NCBI GenBank assembly: GCA_002306055.1
Contig: DBRR01000028.1
Location: forward strand, 1-14,728
Direction of reading: 5' to 3'
Source: Anaerolineaceae bacterium UBA1363
GTDB lineage: Bacteria; Chloroflexota; Anaerolineae; Anaerolineales; Anaerolineaceae
DNA length: 14,728 nucleotides
In this document: in pieces, positions 7,064 to 14,439 of the stretch
Numbering within the stretch: the first letter of the stretch is position 1
Layout of the letters: each line of letters starts with the position of its first letter
Program-made: the position numbers and the translations under genes
The notes under the pieces: model-generated
Seen by the model: only the letters and a program-made list of their open reading frames with translations
Told to the model about the DNA's origin: nothing
The model's database searches: none

Positions 7064-8491
7064 ATGTTCAGAACTCGCTTTGCTCCCAGCCCCACTGGCT
7101 ATATGCACATCGGCAACCTCCGCACCGCCCTCTACGCTTACCTGATTGCTAAAAAGGCGGGAGGCAAATTCATCCTGCGCATCGAAGATACCGACCAGAG
7201 TCGCAATGTGCCTGAGGCAGTCGCAGCGATTTATCGCGGTCTTGCCCTGGCTGGCATCAGCTACGACGAAGGTCCCGACAAGGACGGTGGTTTTGGTCCT
7301 TACGTGCAGAGCGAGCGCTTGCCGATTTACAAAACCTATGCGCAAAAACTGCTCGCGAGTGGTCACGCCTATTACTGCTTCTGCAGTAAAGAAGATAAAC
7401 CTGCCCTCGAAGCCAGCAATGAACGCGTGGAAGGTTACCGCGATCCCTGCCGCAACCTGACCCCCCAGGAAGTGGAAGCCCGCTTTGCTGAAGGCTTGGT
7501 GCCGGTGGTGCGCCAGCGTATCCCGCTGGAAGGCATCAGCAGTTTTGATGACCATGTCTATGGGCACATTGCTATCGAGAACAAACAACTCGACGACCAG
7601 GTGCTGCTTAAATCCGATGGCTTCCCCACTTACAACTTTGCCAACGTGGTCGATGACCACCTGATGGAAATTTCGCACGTCATCCGCGGACAGGAATATC
7701 TTTCCTCCACCCCGAAATACAACTTGCTCTACGAAGCCTTTGGCTGGCAGCATCCGGAATACATCCACCTGCCCCACATCATCCGCGAGGATGGTGCCAA
7801 GATGAGCAAGCGCAAGGGGGATCCATCCTTTGAAGACCTGGTGCGGATGGGTTTCCTGCCGCAGGCGATTGTCAATTATGTCGCCCTTCTCGGGTGGAAT
7901 CCGGGAGACGAGCGCGAATTTTTCCTGATGGAAGACCTGATCGCGGCTTTCGACATGGATCGCATCAACAAAGCCAACGCGGCTTTCTCCATCGATAAGC
8001 TGCGCTGGTTGAACGCTGAACACATTCGCTCTCTCAGTCCTGAAGCCTTCCATCAAATCGCCCTGCCGTTTTATCCCGAAGGTTTAAAGGGCTTTGACCT
8101 GGCAAAGATCAGCCAGTTGATCCAGATTCGCACTGAAATACTGACAGACATCCCACGACTGGTCGGATTCCTGGCTGAGCTGCCAGAGTACTCAGCGGAA
8201 TTGTTCGAGAATCAGAAGTCAAAATCGACCCTGGAGTCCTCCCGCGTGGTTCTTGAGAAGACCTTACCCCTGTTGGAGAAACTGGAGAACTGGAGCAACG
8301 AAGGATTGTTTGAAGTCTTGAAAGCCTTCGCACAGGAACAGGGCTTCAAGGTGGGGACGGTTATGTGGCCGATCCGCGCCACCCTCTCCGGGCAGGAAAC
8401 CTCTCCTGGTGGCGCCACCGAACTGGCTGCCTTGCTTGGAAAAGAGGAATCACTCCGGCGAATCAAGCTTGGGTTGAGCAAATTGCAGTAG
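7064..8491 (+). CDS. gltX: Glutamyl-tRNA synthetase (class I)
   Basis: This enzyme joins glutamate to tRNA-Glu using ATP in the cytoplasm. In bacteria lacking GlnRS it also charges tRNA-Gln for later amidation; the window cannot tell which applies. The 475-residue length is normal. The class I signatures are present: MHIGN at 14-18 (the HIGH motif with the final position changed, as is common in GluRS) and KMSKR at 246-250. Residues FAPSPTGYMH, RIEDTDQSR and SDGFPTYNFANVVDDHLM are typical of the glutamate and ATP site. C105-x-C107 and C129 resemble the zinc-binding motif of bacterial GluRS. AGGAAG at 7053-7058 sits 5 bases before ATG 7064. The 75-base gap after uvrA has no clear terminator, so the two may be co-transcribed. 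TGGTAGGAT at 7022-7030 might be a weak extended -10. Confidence 0.98.
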   Translation: MFRTRFAPSPTGYMHIGNLRTALYAYLIAKKAGGKFILRIEDTDQSRNVPEAVAAIYRGLALAGISYDEGPDKDGGFGPYVQSERLPIYKTYAQKLLASGHAYYCFCSKEDKPALEASNERVEGYRDPCRNLTPQEVEARFAEGLVPVVRQRIPLEGISSFDDHVYGHIAIENKQLDDQVLLKSDGFPTYNFANVVDDHLMEISHVIRGQEYLSSTPKYNLLYEAFGWQHPEYIHLPHIIREDGAKMSKRKGDPSFEDLVRMGFLPQAIVNYVALLGWNPGDEREFFLMEDLIAAFDMDRINKANAAFSIDKLRWLNAEHIRSLSPEAFHQIALPFYPEGLKGFDLAKISQLIQIRTEILTDIPRLVGFLAELPEYSAELFENQKSKSTLESSRVVLEKTLPLLEKLENWSNEGLFEVLKAFAQEQGFKVGTVMWPIRATLSGQETSPGGATELAALLGKEESLRRIKLGLSKLQ

Positions 8492-8730
8492 GTTGATTTC
8501 GTTATCCCACGCCCCGAGGGAAACGAGTGGCGCGACTGGCTGCAGTTAATCTTGTTGCTCGTGCCATTCGCAATATGATGTTGAACGCCTACGGCGAAAA
8601 GCTGTGCTCGGGCTGCCCGCGCCCGTCTCCGCCGGCGGGGTACTTCGTAAGCCCGGCACAATCATGTCCAAGAGGTGGTCTGCGGTTTTGTCTGGATTAT
8701 CTCATGATGTTTGGCAAGACGTTACAGGCG
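8492..8730. other. Gene-free spacer after gltX with a GC-rich hairpin
   Basis: No supported gene is present. CGGGCT (8609-8614) and AGCCCG (8650-8655) can close a GC-rich structure that also contains the palindrome CCGCCGGCGG. It has no T-run, so termination after gltX is only possible. Confidence 0.4.
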
Positions 8731-9062
8731 GATTGCCGCACCCTGCTTCGCGGGCACAGGCGCAAAAGAGGCTCGCGATGACGGCGTTGGGGGCAGATCG
8801 CCGGTCTCTGCTTCGGGAGCACAGGGGCAAAGGAGGCTTACAGGTAGATCGCCGCGCTTCGCTCGCGATGACGAGATTGATCGTGCCGGTCTCCAGACCG
8901 CGCACGCGAACTGACCGAAGGTCTCCAGTTAATGTAATTTGCAGGTAGATCGCCATACCCTGCTCGGGGGCATAGACGCAAAGGAAACTCACAGGCAGAT
9001 CGCCGCGCTTCGCTCGCGATGACGGCGTTGGGGGTAGATCGCCACGCTTCGCTCGCGATGAC
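8731..9062. repeat. Cluster of dispersed repeats (GATCGCC ... CTCGCGATGAC family)
   Basis: Three near-identical 26-bp copies lie at 8847-8872, 8998-9023 and 9037-9062. Each starts GATCGCC, has GCTTCG in the middle and ends CGCGATGAC. Longer or partial variants begin at 8731, 8796 and 8947, with CCTGCTTCG and GGCGCAAA segments between the ends. On the minus strand the repeat translates as VIASEARRS, a phrase familiar from false ORFs in many bacterial genomes. This family explains the spurious open frames here. Fragments recur near 9908, 10211 and 14564-14616. Confidence 0.8.
8879..8940 (+). repeat. 62-bp repeat D, copy 1
   Basis: This copy matches 9841-9900 over almost its full length, starting GATCGTGCCGG and ending AATGTAATTT. 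The copies differ by a few substitutions and a 2-bp length change. It contains two small palindromes, GGTCTCCAGACC and GACCGAAGGTC. It is nested in the CTCGCGATGAC cluster. Confidence 0.8.
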
Positions 9063-9249
9063 AGGCTATGCCGTCACTGGAGTAGCCCATCAGGACGACG
9101 TGCCAATCTGCAGTATTGAAAAGAGCTGGTTTAGAGATGTGAACCGGTTACAACTGTAGTTTTTGTATCTCAAGCGATTTATTCTTGTCATCCTGAGAAA
9201 TGACGATGGATTTTGTCGGTCGGAAAAATTGAATATTTATTTGTACGAT
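9063..9249. other. Gene-free spacer
   Basis: No reading frame, RNA gene or strong hairpin is convincing here. A GTCATCCTGAG stretch near 9188 resembles another common intergenic repeat phrase but occurs once. Confidence 0.4.
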
Positions 9250-9308
9250 GTAGGGTTGATGCCTGCGTCAACCAAGAGGTTTTGGAAAAGGCAGGCCTTT
9301 TCCTTACG
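9250..9308. repeat. Pair of variable-stem palindromes (GTAGG / GCCTGC family)
   Basis: First hairpin: GTAGG at 9250-9254, then stem GTTGA (9255-9259) and TCAAC (9268-9272) around TGCCTGCG. Second hairpin, in reverse orientation: GGAAAAGGC (9284-9292) with GCCTTTTCC (9295-9303), followed by TTACG, the reverse of the GTAGG flank with one change. The same pair, with different stem letters, recurs around 9423-9708. Confidence 0.75.
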
Positions 9309-9332
9309 GCGACCGTGTATCAATTAAGCCTC

Positions 9333-9357
9333 GTAGGGTCGATGGCCTGCCTCGACC
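9333..9357 (+). repeat. Variable-stem palindrome
   Basis: GTAGG at 9333-9337 leads into stem GGTCGA (9337-9342) and TCGACC (9352-9357) around TGGCCTGCC. It is the same architecture as at 9250, with a different but still complementary stem. Confidence 0.7.
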
Positions 9358-9422
9358 GAAATAGGTAAACACCTCTCCCAGATGGTGGTTCCCAAGGGTT
9401 TACTCTAGGTTACCCATACGGT

Positions 9423-9708
9423 GTAGGGTTGAGGCCTGTGTCAAGACAATGATGGTTTACATGTTGTTTAGGGTGATAGTTTACACTTTCATCAAGTCTG
9501 CTATATAGCGGGTAACAACGGGGGGTTACCCCTACATCTGGTGTTTGAGGGAAAGTGACTTTCGTAGGGGCAGACCCCTGTGTCTGCCCTTTAACTGTAA
9601 ATAATAACCCCGGATAATGTGTAAACAATCATACTTGTCTAAACAGCCTGCCTCAACCAGGAACGGCATTTATATCCACCATGTGGAACAGGCAGGCCTG
9701 TTCCCTAC
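9423..9708. repeat. Second pair of palindromes, interrupted by mobile element copy B
   Basis: The left half of a GTAGG hairpin (9423-9438, ending GAGGCCTG) and its right half (9651-9659, CCTCAACC) are separated by the mobile element and one copy of its target duplication. Rejoined, they give GGTTGAGG-CCTG-CCTCAACC, a perfect hairpin. The second hairpin, GGAACAGGC (9685-9693) with GCCTGTTCC (9696-9704) and then CTACG, matches the one at 9284 except for one compensated base pair. Confidence 0.75.
9439..9645 (-). mobile_element. Non-autonomous IS21-like element, copy B (207 bp)
   Basis: Read on the minus strand, this matches the element at 2325-2591 over its whole length except for a 59-bp segment and scattered substitutions. 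It has the same ends, the same two internal hairpins and the same terminal motif pairs 24 bp apart. GCCTG occurs immediately outside both ends (9434-9438 and 9646-9650), which is a 5-bp target duplication and shows transposition. The insertion lies in the loop of a host palindrome. There is no transposase. Confidence 0.78.
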
Positions 9709-9750
9709 GACGGTCCTATGGCAGGTAAAGGTCGTATCTGCAATGAAGAC

Positions 9751-9776
9751 TGTAAACAATCATACTTATCTAAACA
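9751..9776 (-). mobile_element. Solo left end of the same element
   Basis: The 26 bases match 9620-9645, the left end of copy B, at 25 positions and in the same orientation. The second terminal motif and the rest of the element are missing. It is a truncated relic or an end left by rearrangement. Confidence 0.65.
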
Positions 9777-9805
9777 ATCCCATGCCAGCCCAAGATACCG
9801 CAACA

Positions 9806-9834
9806 GCGGGCAACCACAGGGGGTTGCCCCTACA
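9806..9834 (-). repeat. Variable-stem palindrome, CCCTGT-loop class
   Basis: GGGCAACC (9808-9815) and GGTTGCCC (9822-9829) enclose ACAGGG and are followed by CTAC. On the minus strand this reads GTAGGG, stem GCAACC, loop CCCTGT, stem GGTTGC. The hairpins at 2381-2402 and 2440-2461 have the same plan with other stems. Confidence 0.75.
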
Positions 9835-9840
9835 ACATTT

Positions 9841-9900
9841 GATCGTGCCGGTCTCCAGACTGCGCGTGAACTGACCGAAGGTCTCCAGCTAATGTAATTT
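9841..9900 (+). repeat. 60-bp repeat D, copy 2
   Basis: Second copy of the repeat at 8879-8940, same orientation, with both small palindromes kept. A partial, rearranged relic in reverse orientation is visible at 14539-14660. Confidence 0.8.
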
Positions 9901-9989
9901 AAAGACAAATCGCCACGCAAAAGACGCTTGCTTATGACCGAGTTCTAAAAGATTGTATATTTTGCTAGACAACCATATGAGTCCATCTC

Positions 9990-10191
9990 TACGGTGGGAA
10001 TCATGATGCTGGGAGCGAAGCGAGCAGCACTTGCTCCCACCGCAATCATTTGCTTTTGGCAAACACAGCGGATGGACTAAAGCCCATCCGTACGGTGGGG
10101 GTCATGATGCTGGGAGCGAAGCGAGCAGTACTTGCTCCCACCGCAATTATTTGCTTTTGGCGAACACAGCGGCTGGACTAAAGCCCAGCCC
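9990..10191. repeat. Two tandem copies of a 101-bp palindromic unit
   Basis: Units 9990-10090 and 10091-10191 differ at about eight positions. Each holds a long hairpin (CGGTGGG with CCCACCG, and GGGAGC with GCTCCC inside) and a short one: GGATGG/CCATCC in unit 1, GGCTGG/CCAGCC in unit 2. The short stems differ by a compensated pair, so hairpin form is kept. On the minus strand the short hairpin has loop GCTTTAGT and, for unit 2, the same GTAGG flank as the other palindromes. The last 25 bases of a possible third unit may precede 9990. Confidence 0.85.
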
Positions 10192-10317
10192 TACATGACC
10201 AGGGTGAACGCAGGCGCAAAAGAAGCTCGCGATGACGGTAAGCACGATCACCCGACCTCAAACCATCTTACAGCGGTACAATTCTTGCACCAAAGTAGAG
10301 CGAGAAGGCAACGAGTC
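10192..10317. other. Upstream region of the kinase-like gene
   Basis: It holds a fragment of the CTCGCGATGAC repeat (about 10211-10236). TACAAT at 10277-10282 is a plausible -10 box without a good -35. Confidence 0.3.
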
Positions 10318-12429
10318 ATGATACCCATCCTCGACATTCTGCCGGTTTTGTCAGTGTACCCTTATGCACTGCTCTATTACGCCATCTTGCTCGCCTCTGC
10401 AGGACTGGCGCTTTTTGCTTTCAGGCGTGCCAATCCTGCCAACAACCCCGCTTTGCGCAGCAGCCTGCTTGTCATTTTTTTTAGCCAGCTCATTCTGCTT
10501 ACGCTCAGCCTGATGATCTACCAGGGCTTTCAACAACTTAACCAACTCTTCCCCATCGCTTTCCGAGCGCTGACGCTGGTTTGTATCGTCTGGTTTCTGA
10601 GGGCACTCTTCTGGAAGCCGCAGCAACGCCGTGGATGGTTGGTCTGGGCGCTCACGGTTCTTATCCTTACCGCCGCCAGTATTCTCACGCTTGTGTGGTT
10701 ACCCCTGGCTGGCGAACAGAGCTTCAACGGCTCCTGGCAGGACCTGCTCTGGGTCGGGATTACCCTGCTCACGATTACTCTCGGGGCAATTGTTTATCTA
10801 CAGCAAGATCGCTTGGACAGGGTTGAAGGGATTATCATCCTCTTTCTGGCAGCCATCGGTTATGTGTTTTACCTGGCATTACCCAATGCCGGCAGTCTGC
10901 CAGCCTCAGTCATGATCAGTCAAATGCTTTACTATCCGCTACTGATCAGCCTGGCCTGGCAGCGTAAAAAGCCTGAGCCAACTTCGCATCCATTAACCCC
11001 TGCCACGGAACGCCGTGAACTCTCCAGTGAGGTTGCTGTCCGCATGCTGGATGTAAGCCTGCAGCAGACAAACACCCAGATCCAGCGCAGCCTGACTCAC
11101 AGCCTCGGGCTTTATCTGCTGGCAGACCTGTGCGGCTTTCTGGTCACCGACAAAGAGAATAACAATCTCACACTGCTCAACATGTACGATCTGATCCGCG
11201 AGGAGTTCCTTGGAAATATCGAACTCCCGAAGAAGGCTTTTCCTGTTTTGACTGCCCATTTCGAAGATCGGAATGCATTAATATCCAACAATCCTGAGGA
11301 GCTCGCCCAAGAAAGGGAAACCCTGATGGAGTTGATCGGCTATAACCGATTGGGCAATTTGCTCTTCTACCCACTCAATCCTATCGATGCGCCAATCGGA
11401 CGAGGGTTGCTTTGCTTGAGCCCCTTCACCGAACGAGTTTGGAACCCAAAAGAGCTTAACCAATTAAGCGTGATCGCTCCGAAAGTCAACGAAATTCTGG
11501 ATGAGGCCGAGGACATTGAGCAAAAAGCCACCTCTGCCCAGCGCCTGCAATTGCTATTAAACCAGGTTCAACGCGACCGGGCACAGACTGTGGAACAATT
11601 CCTCCAATCCCAGAAACTCTTAGAGCAATTACAGCAGGAGCTGCACATCACCGGTCAGACTCACGAGTCAGAAGTGGAGATGTGGGTCACCCGCCAGGAA
11701 GCGCTTGAAGATGAACTTGAGGATCTCCAAAACACCCTGCGCCAGAACGAGGCAACGATAGCCCAGGCAGAAGCCTTACGGATCGAAAAGGAGCGCCTGG
11801 AGAAATCGATGGCGCAAAACGCTCTGCAAGTTGAGGGGCTTCGTAGTGCGCTTGACCAGGCGCGCAATATGCTCGAGCAAATGAACCCGCAATCCTCCGC
11901 AAGTTCTGAAAGTGAACCGACCCTCAGCTTGACCGACGAACTGCAAGCTTTGATTGAAAGTGCCAAATTGAAATCCGATCAGAAGCAACTCCATTTTCGA
12001 ATAGAAAATGGCTTGCTAGCTGAGCCTGACCCTAAAATTAAGGCTCAATTACTCCAACTAAGCCACTCCTTACTGCAAAACGCGGCGGCAGTTAGCAAAG
12101 CTGGCTCAGAAGTCCTGCTGGAGGTGTTGCCATCCCAGGATCATCCAGCTTATATCGAACTTCGTGTCAGCGATGCCGGGCCGGGGCTAAAACCTGAGGA
12201 TCAAACAGATTTTCTTGGACGCCTGTATGAAGATTCTTTTCCTTCCGAGGAGAACTGGGGGGATATTGGCAGCCTTCGTGAGGCGGTCGATTTGACTCAG
12301 AGCCTGGGTGGTCATTGGTGGATCCACTCCGTGCCCGACACGCTTACCATTCACCGCCTGGCAATCCCCGTAAACAGTGGGGCTGATACTGCTGGCAACA
12401 ATCTTGCTAACACAACCCCGGAAAAGTAA
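10318..12429 (+). CDS. Membrane histidine-kinase-like ATPase, degenerate
   Basis: This predicted 703-residue protein starts with about seven membrane spans (residues 16-215). A cytoplasmic region resembling a GAF sensor domain follows (about 255-390), then a long coiled coil (391-522) and a C-terminal HATPase domain. The ATPase keeps the N-box Asn (N588 in SLLQNAA) and the G1 motif DAGPG (619-623), but the GxGxG G2 box is degraded to GDIGSL. I find no H-box or normal dimerisation helix bearing a phospho-acceptor His, so it may bind ATP without ordinary autophosphorylation, or act with a partner. Start: ATG 10318 has AGAAGG at 10303-10308. The open frame continues upstream to a TTG at 10132, but that part is tandem-repeat DNA and is excluded. 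The LCP gene begins 7 bases after the stop, so an envelope-related role is likely by context. No response regulator is adjacent. Confidence 0.8.
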   Translation: MIPILDILPVLSVYPYALLYYAILLASAGLALFAFRRANPANNPALRSSLLVIFFSQLILLTLSLMIYQGFQQLNQLFPIAFRALTLVCIVWFLRALFWKPQQRRGWLVWALTVLILTAASILTLVWLPLAGEQSFNGSWQDLLWVGITLLTITLGAIVYLQQDRLDRVEGIIILFLAAIGYVFYLALPNAGSLPASVMISQMLYYPLLISLAWQRKKPEPTSHPLTPATERRELSSEVAVRMLDVSLQQTNTQIQRSLTHSLGLYLLADLCGFLVTDKENNNLTLLNMYDLIREEFLGNIELPKKAFPVLTAHFEDRNALISNNPEELAQERETLMELIGYNRLGNLLFYPLNPIDAPIGRGLLCLSPFTERVWNPKELNQLSVIAPKVNEILDEAEDIEQKATSAQRLQLLLNQVQRDRAQTVEQFLQSQKLLEQLQQELHITGQTHESEVEMWVTRQEALEDELEDLQNTLRQNEATIAQAEALRIEKERLEKSMAQNALQVEGLRSALDQARNMLEQMNPQSSASSESEPTLSLTDELQALIESAKLKSDQKQLHFRIENGLLAEPDPKIKAQLLQLSHSLLQNAAAVSKAGSEVLLEVLPSQDHPAYIELRVSDAGPGLKPEDQTDFLGRLYEDSFPSEENWGDIGSLREAVDLTQSLGGHWWIHSVPDTLTIHRLAIPVNSGADTAGNNLANTTPEK

Positions 12430-12436
12430 TGATCCT

Positions 12437-13471
12437 ATGCGCCTAAAGAAACATCAATCCATCACACTTGCGGTCTTGTTCGTCATAACCCTGGCTTTTG
12501 TCGGGGTCATTTTTGCAGGCGTTATTGTTGCCGCCATGGCCAGCTCGGACAATTCCCCCTACCAAGTCAGCCTCAGGCATTATCAGGTCACTGCCACTCC
12601 CTATCAGCCTAATTCCTTCGCGAATATCCTTGAAGATGGCACCATCGAGCTTATCCCTCAACCCGTTCTCACTCCGACGCCTGTGCCTATTATCCCGGTA
12701 GGTGAGCTGCCTGAGAACCAGCTGAACATTCTTCTGCTGGGCGTGGATGACTTTGGGGCCAACAATTTCCGCACGGATGTGATCATCCTGGCCTCTATTA
12801 ATCCGAAACAAAAAACCGTCAGCCTGATTTCCTTCCCACGCGACCTTTACGTCACTATCCCGGGTTACTGGTCGAATCGCATCAATACCGTCTGGGCTTT
12901 GGGTGGGTTTGAGCTGCTGGCGCAGACTTTCGAGGTCAACTTTGGCATCCGCCCGGATAAATACATGATGGTGAACTACAATGGGTTCAAAGATGTTGTC
13001 AACAGTCTGGGCGGGATCGAAGTGAATGTGACAGAGGAACTGCAGGATGCCTGTGAGACGGATCCCTCCGGCTGGTGCATCCTTGAACCCGGCGAAACGC
13101 ACATGGATGGCGGGCAGGCGCTCTGGTACGCGCGATCGCGAAAAACCACCAGCGATTTTGATCGCAACCGACGCGCGCAGGACGTGGTCGTGGCAATTTT
13201 CCGCAAAGCAGTCAATCTTAATATGCTCATCAAAGTTCCTGAACTTTATGGTCTTTACCGCGAATACGTTGATACGGACGTGCAATTGCTGGAGGTTGTT
13301 CCTCTGTTACCGATGGCTTCGTCGCTGATGAACTCCGAAAATATCCACCGATATGCAGTCACACCTGACATGGTATCCAACTGGATCACTGCTGAAGGGG
13401 CGATGGTGCTGATGCCTGATTATTACGCGATCTCAAACATGCTGAACGAAGCGCTGTATCGCAACGAGTAG
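12437..13471 (+). CDS. LytR-CpsA-Psr (LCP) family protein
   Basis: LCP enzymes work outside the membrane and move lipid-linked glycopolymers onto peptidoglycan or other acceptors. The 344 residues comprise a short cytoplasmic basic end, one membrane anchor (about 9-33), a Pro/Thr-rich spacer and the LCP domain from about residue 93. Conserved residues are visible: GVDD (102-105), R112-T-D114, P134-R135-D136, and DRNRRAQ (242-248), whose Arg residues bind the pyrophosphate. Two Cys residues 10 apart (DACETDPSGWC) may form a disulfide. ATG 12437 has GGAAAAG at 12420-12426. An in-frame GTG at 12377 would overlap the upstream gene by 53 bases and is less likely. The short gap suggests translational coupling with the kinase-like gene. 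The acceptor and glycan are unknown; some LCP proteins are instead called transcriptional attenuators from old literature. Confidence 0.95.
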   Translation: MRLKKHQSITLAVLFVITLAFVGVIFAGVIVAAMASSDNSPYQVSLRHYQVTATPYQPNSFANILEDGTIELIPQPVLTPTPVPIIPVGELPENQLNILLLGVDDFGANNFRTDVIILASINPKQKTVSLISFPRDLYVTIPGYWSNRINTVWALGGFELLAQTFEVNFGIRPDKYMMVNYNGFKDVVNSLGGIEVNVTEELQDACETDPSGWCILEPGETHMDGGQALWYARSRKTTSDFDRNRRAQDVVVAIFRKAVNLNMLIKVPELYGLYREYVDTDVQLLEVVPLLPMASSLMNSENIHRYAVTPDMVSNWITAEGAMVLMPDYYAISNMLNEALYRNE

Positions 13472-13484
13472 CCGTTAACGAGGG

Positions 13485-13506
13485 AACATCCCTGGGGGGG
13501 TGTTTT
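13485..13506 (+). terminator. Intrinsic terminator of the kinase-like/LCP operon
   Basis: AACATCCC (13485-13492) pairs with GGGGTGTT (13497-13504), with one T-G wobble, around a TGGG loop, and ends in TTTT. It lies 13 bases after the LCP stop and abuts the metF stop from the other strand, so it separates two converging genes. The T-run is short. Confidence 0.55.
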
Positions 13507-14389
13507 AGGGCAGGTTTTCCGCCATGATTACGTTTTGGATGGCCTCACTGATTCGATATGCAGTGTCGACGTTGTTCATCGTGTAGAGGTGGATGCCGCG
13601 GACGTCATTATCGATCAGGTCCATGATCTGTTCGACCGCATAAAAGATCCCAGCATCGCGCAGCGCTTCGGGCTTATTGGCATACTTGCTGAACAAGCGC
13701 GAAAGTTTTGCCGGCACACTCGCCCCGGAAAGTGCCACGGTGCGTTCGATCTGCCTAAGGCTGGTGATCGGCATGATCCCAGCCACGATCGGAACATCAA
13801 TTCCCTGCGCGGTTGCCAGATCCCGGAAGCGATAAAAAGCTTCGTTGTCGAAGAAAAGCTGGGTCACCAGGTGTGTCACGCCATTGGCAATTTTGTGATG
13901 CAGATTTTTCACATCTTCTTCCAGCGAAGGCGCCTGGTAGTGCCCTTCGGGATAGCAGGCTCCGATCAGGTTGAAGTCGGGCTCACGCTCTTTGATGAAA
14001 TCAGCCAGATCACTGGCGTAGTGGAAGTCATCCTTGGGGGGCATGTCGGGGCTGATATCCCCGCGCAATACCATCAGGTTCATCACCTGGTTTTCCTTTA
14101 GTTTTGCAAGCGTCTCAATCACATCCTGCTCCGTCGAATTGACGCAGGTGATATGCGCCACTGGTTCAATGTGATAATTAGTGCGGATCAGGGAAGCGAT
14201 CTCGACCGTCTTTTCCCTTTGAGCCAGGCTGCCGCCTGCGCCATAGGTCACGCTAATGTAATCCGCAGGCAACCCCCGTAACCGGAGCAAAGTGTTGTAG
14301 ATCACATCGTAGGAACTGTCCTTCTTTGGAGGAAAGATTTCCAGCGAGTAGCTGATTTTTTTATGTTTGAAAATCTCAGATATGTTCAT
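13505..14389 (-). CDS. metF: Methylenetetrahydrofolate reductase
   Basis: MetF reduces 5,10-methylene-tetrahydrofolate to 5-methyl-tetrahydrofolate, supplying methyl groups for methionine synthesis and, in acetogen-like metabolism, the methyl branch of the Wood-Ljungdahl pathway. The 294 residues match bacterial MetF (about 290-300), a FAD-binding TIM barrel. Visible family motifs are SLEIFPPK (catalytic-site E17), SVTYGAGGS (46-54), LRGD (108-111, with the conserved Asp), CYPEGHYQAPS and QLFFDN. A weak AGGCG ribosome site lies 7 bases before the ATG. The gene stands alone on the minus strand and converges with the LCP gene. No metV or other folate gene is beside it, so the physiological role is not fixed by context. 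I see no clear SAM riboswitch in the 38-base predicted leader. Confidence 0.97.
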   Translation of the reverse strand: MNISEIFKHKKISYSLEIFPPKKDSSYDVIYNTLLRLRGLPADYISVTYGAGGSLAQREKTVEIASLIRTNYHIEPVAHITCVNSTEQDVIETLAKLKENQVMNLMVLRGDISPDMPPKDDFHYASDLADFIKEREPDFNLIGACYPEGHYQAPSLEEDVKNLHHKIANGVTHLVTQLFFDNEAFYRFRDLATAQGIDVPIVAGIMPITSLRQIERTVALSGASVPAKLSRLFSKYANKPEALRDAGIFYAVEQIMDLIDNDVRGIHLYTMNNVDTAYRISEAIQNVIMAENLP

Positions 14390-14433
14390 GCTTCGCCTGT
14401 TAATCAGTTATTATTTTCGCAATTTTCCCGTTA

Positions 14434-14439
14434 ATTATA
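14434..14439 (-). promoter_or_regulatory. Candidate metF -10 box
   Basis: On the minus strand a perfect TATAAT lies 45 bases before the start codon in a very AT-rich stretch. No good -35 is visible at 16-18 bp, so it is a candidate only. Confidence 0.35.

Noticed and set aside
7031..8056. 341-codon minus-strand frame opposite gltX
   Set aside because: It lies almost wholly within gltX, whose motifs are unmistakable; it has no features of its own.
8527..8992. Several open frames of 67-114 codons on both strands
   Set aside because: They are translations of the CTCGCGATGAC repeats (VIASEARRS and similar) with no domain or ribosome site.
8998..9062. CRISPR-like spaced repeats
   Set aside because: Only three full copies of the repeat, at irregular spacing. 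The intervening sequence is itself repeated and no cas gene is present.
9410..9628. 72-codon minus-strand frame
   Set aside because: It is the same palindromic sequence inside copy B read in one frame.
10132..10317. N-terminal extension of the kinase-like gene from a TTG at 10132
   Set aside because: It is encoded by tandem-repeat DNA and a dispersed repeat, and ATG 10318 has its own ribosome site and a natural membrane N-terminus.
12443..13285. 280-codon minus-strand frame opposite the LCP gene
   Set aside because: Shadow of the LCP gene.
13535..14101. 188-codon plus-strand frame opposite metF
   Set aside because: Shadow of metF, with no ribosome site or domain.
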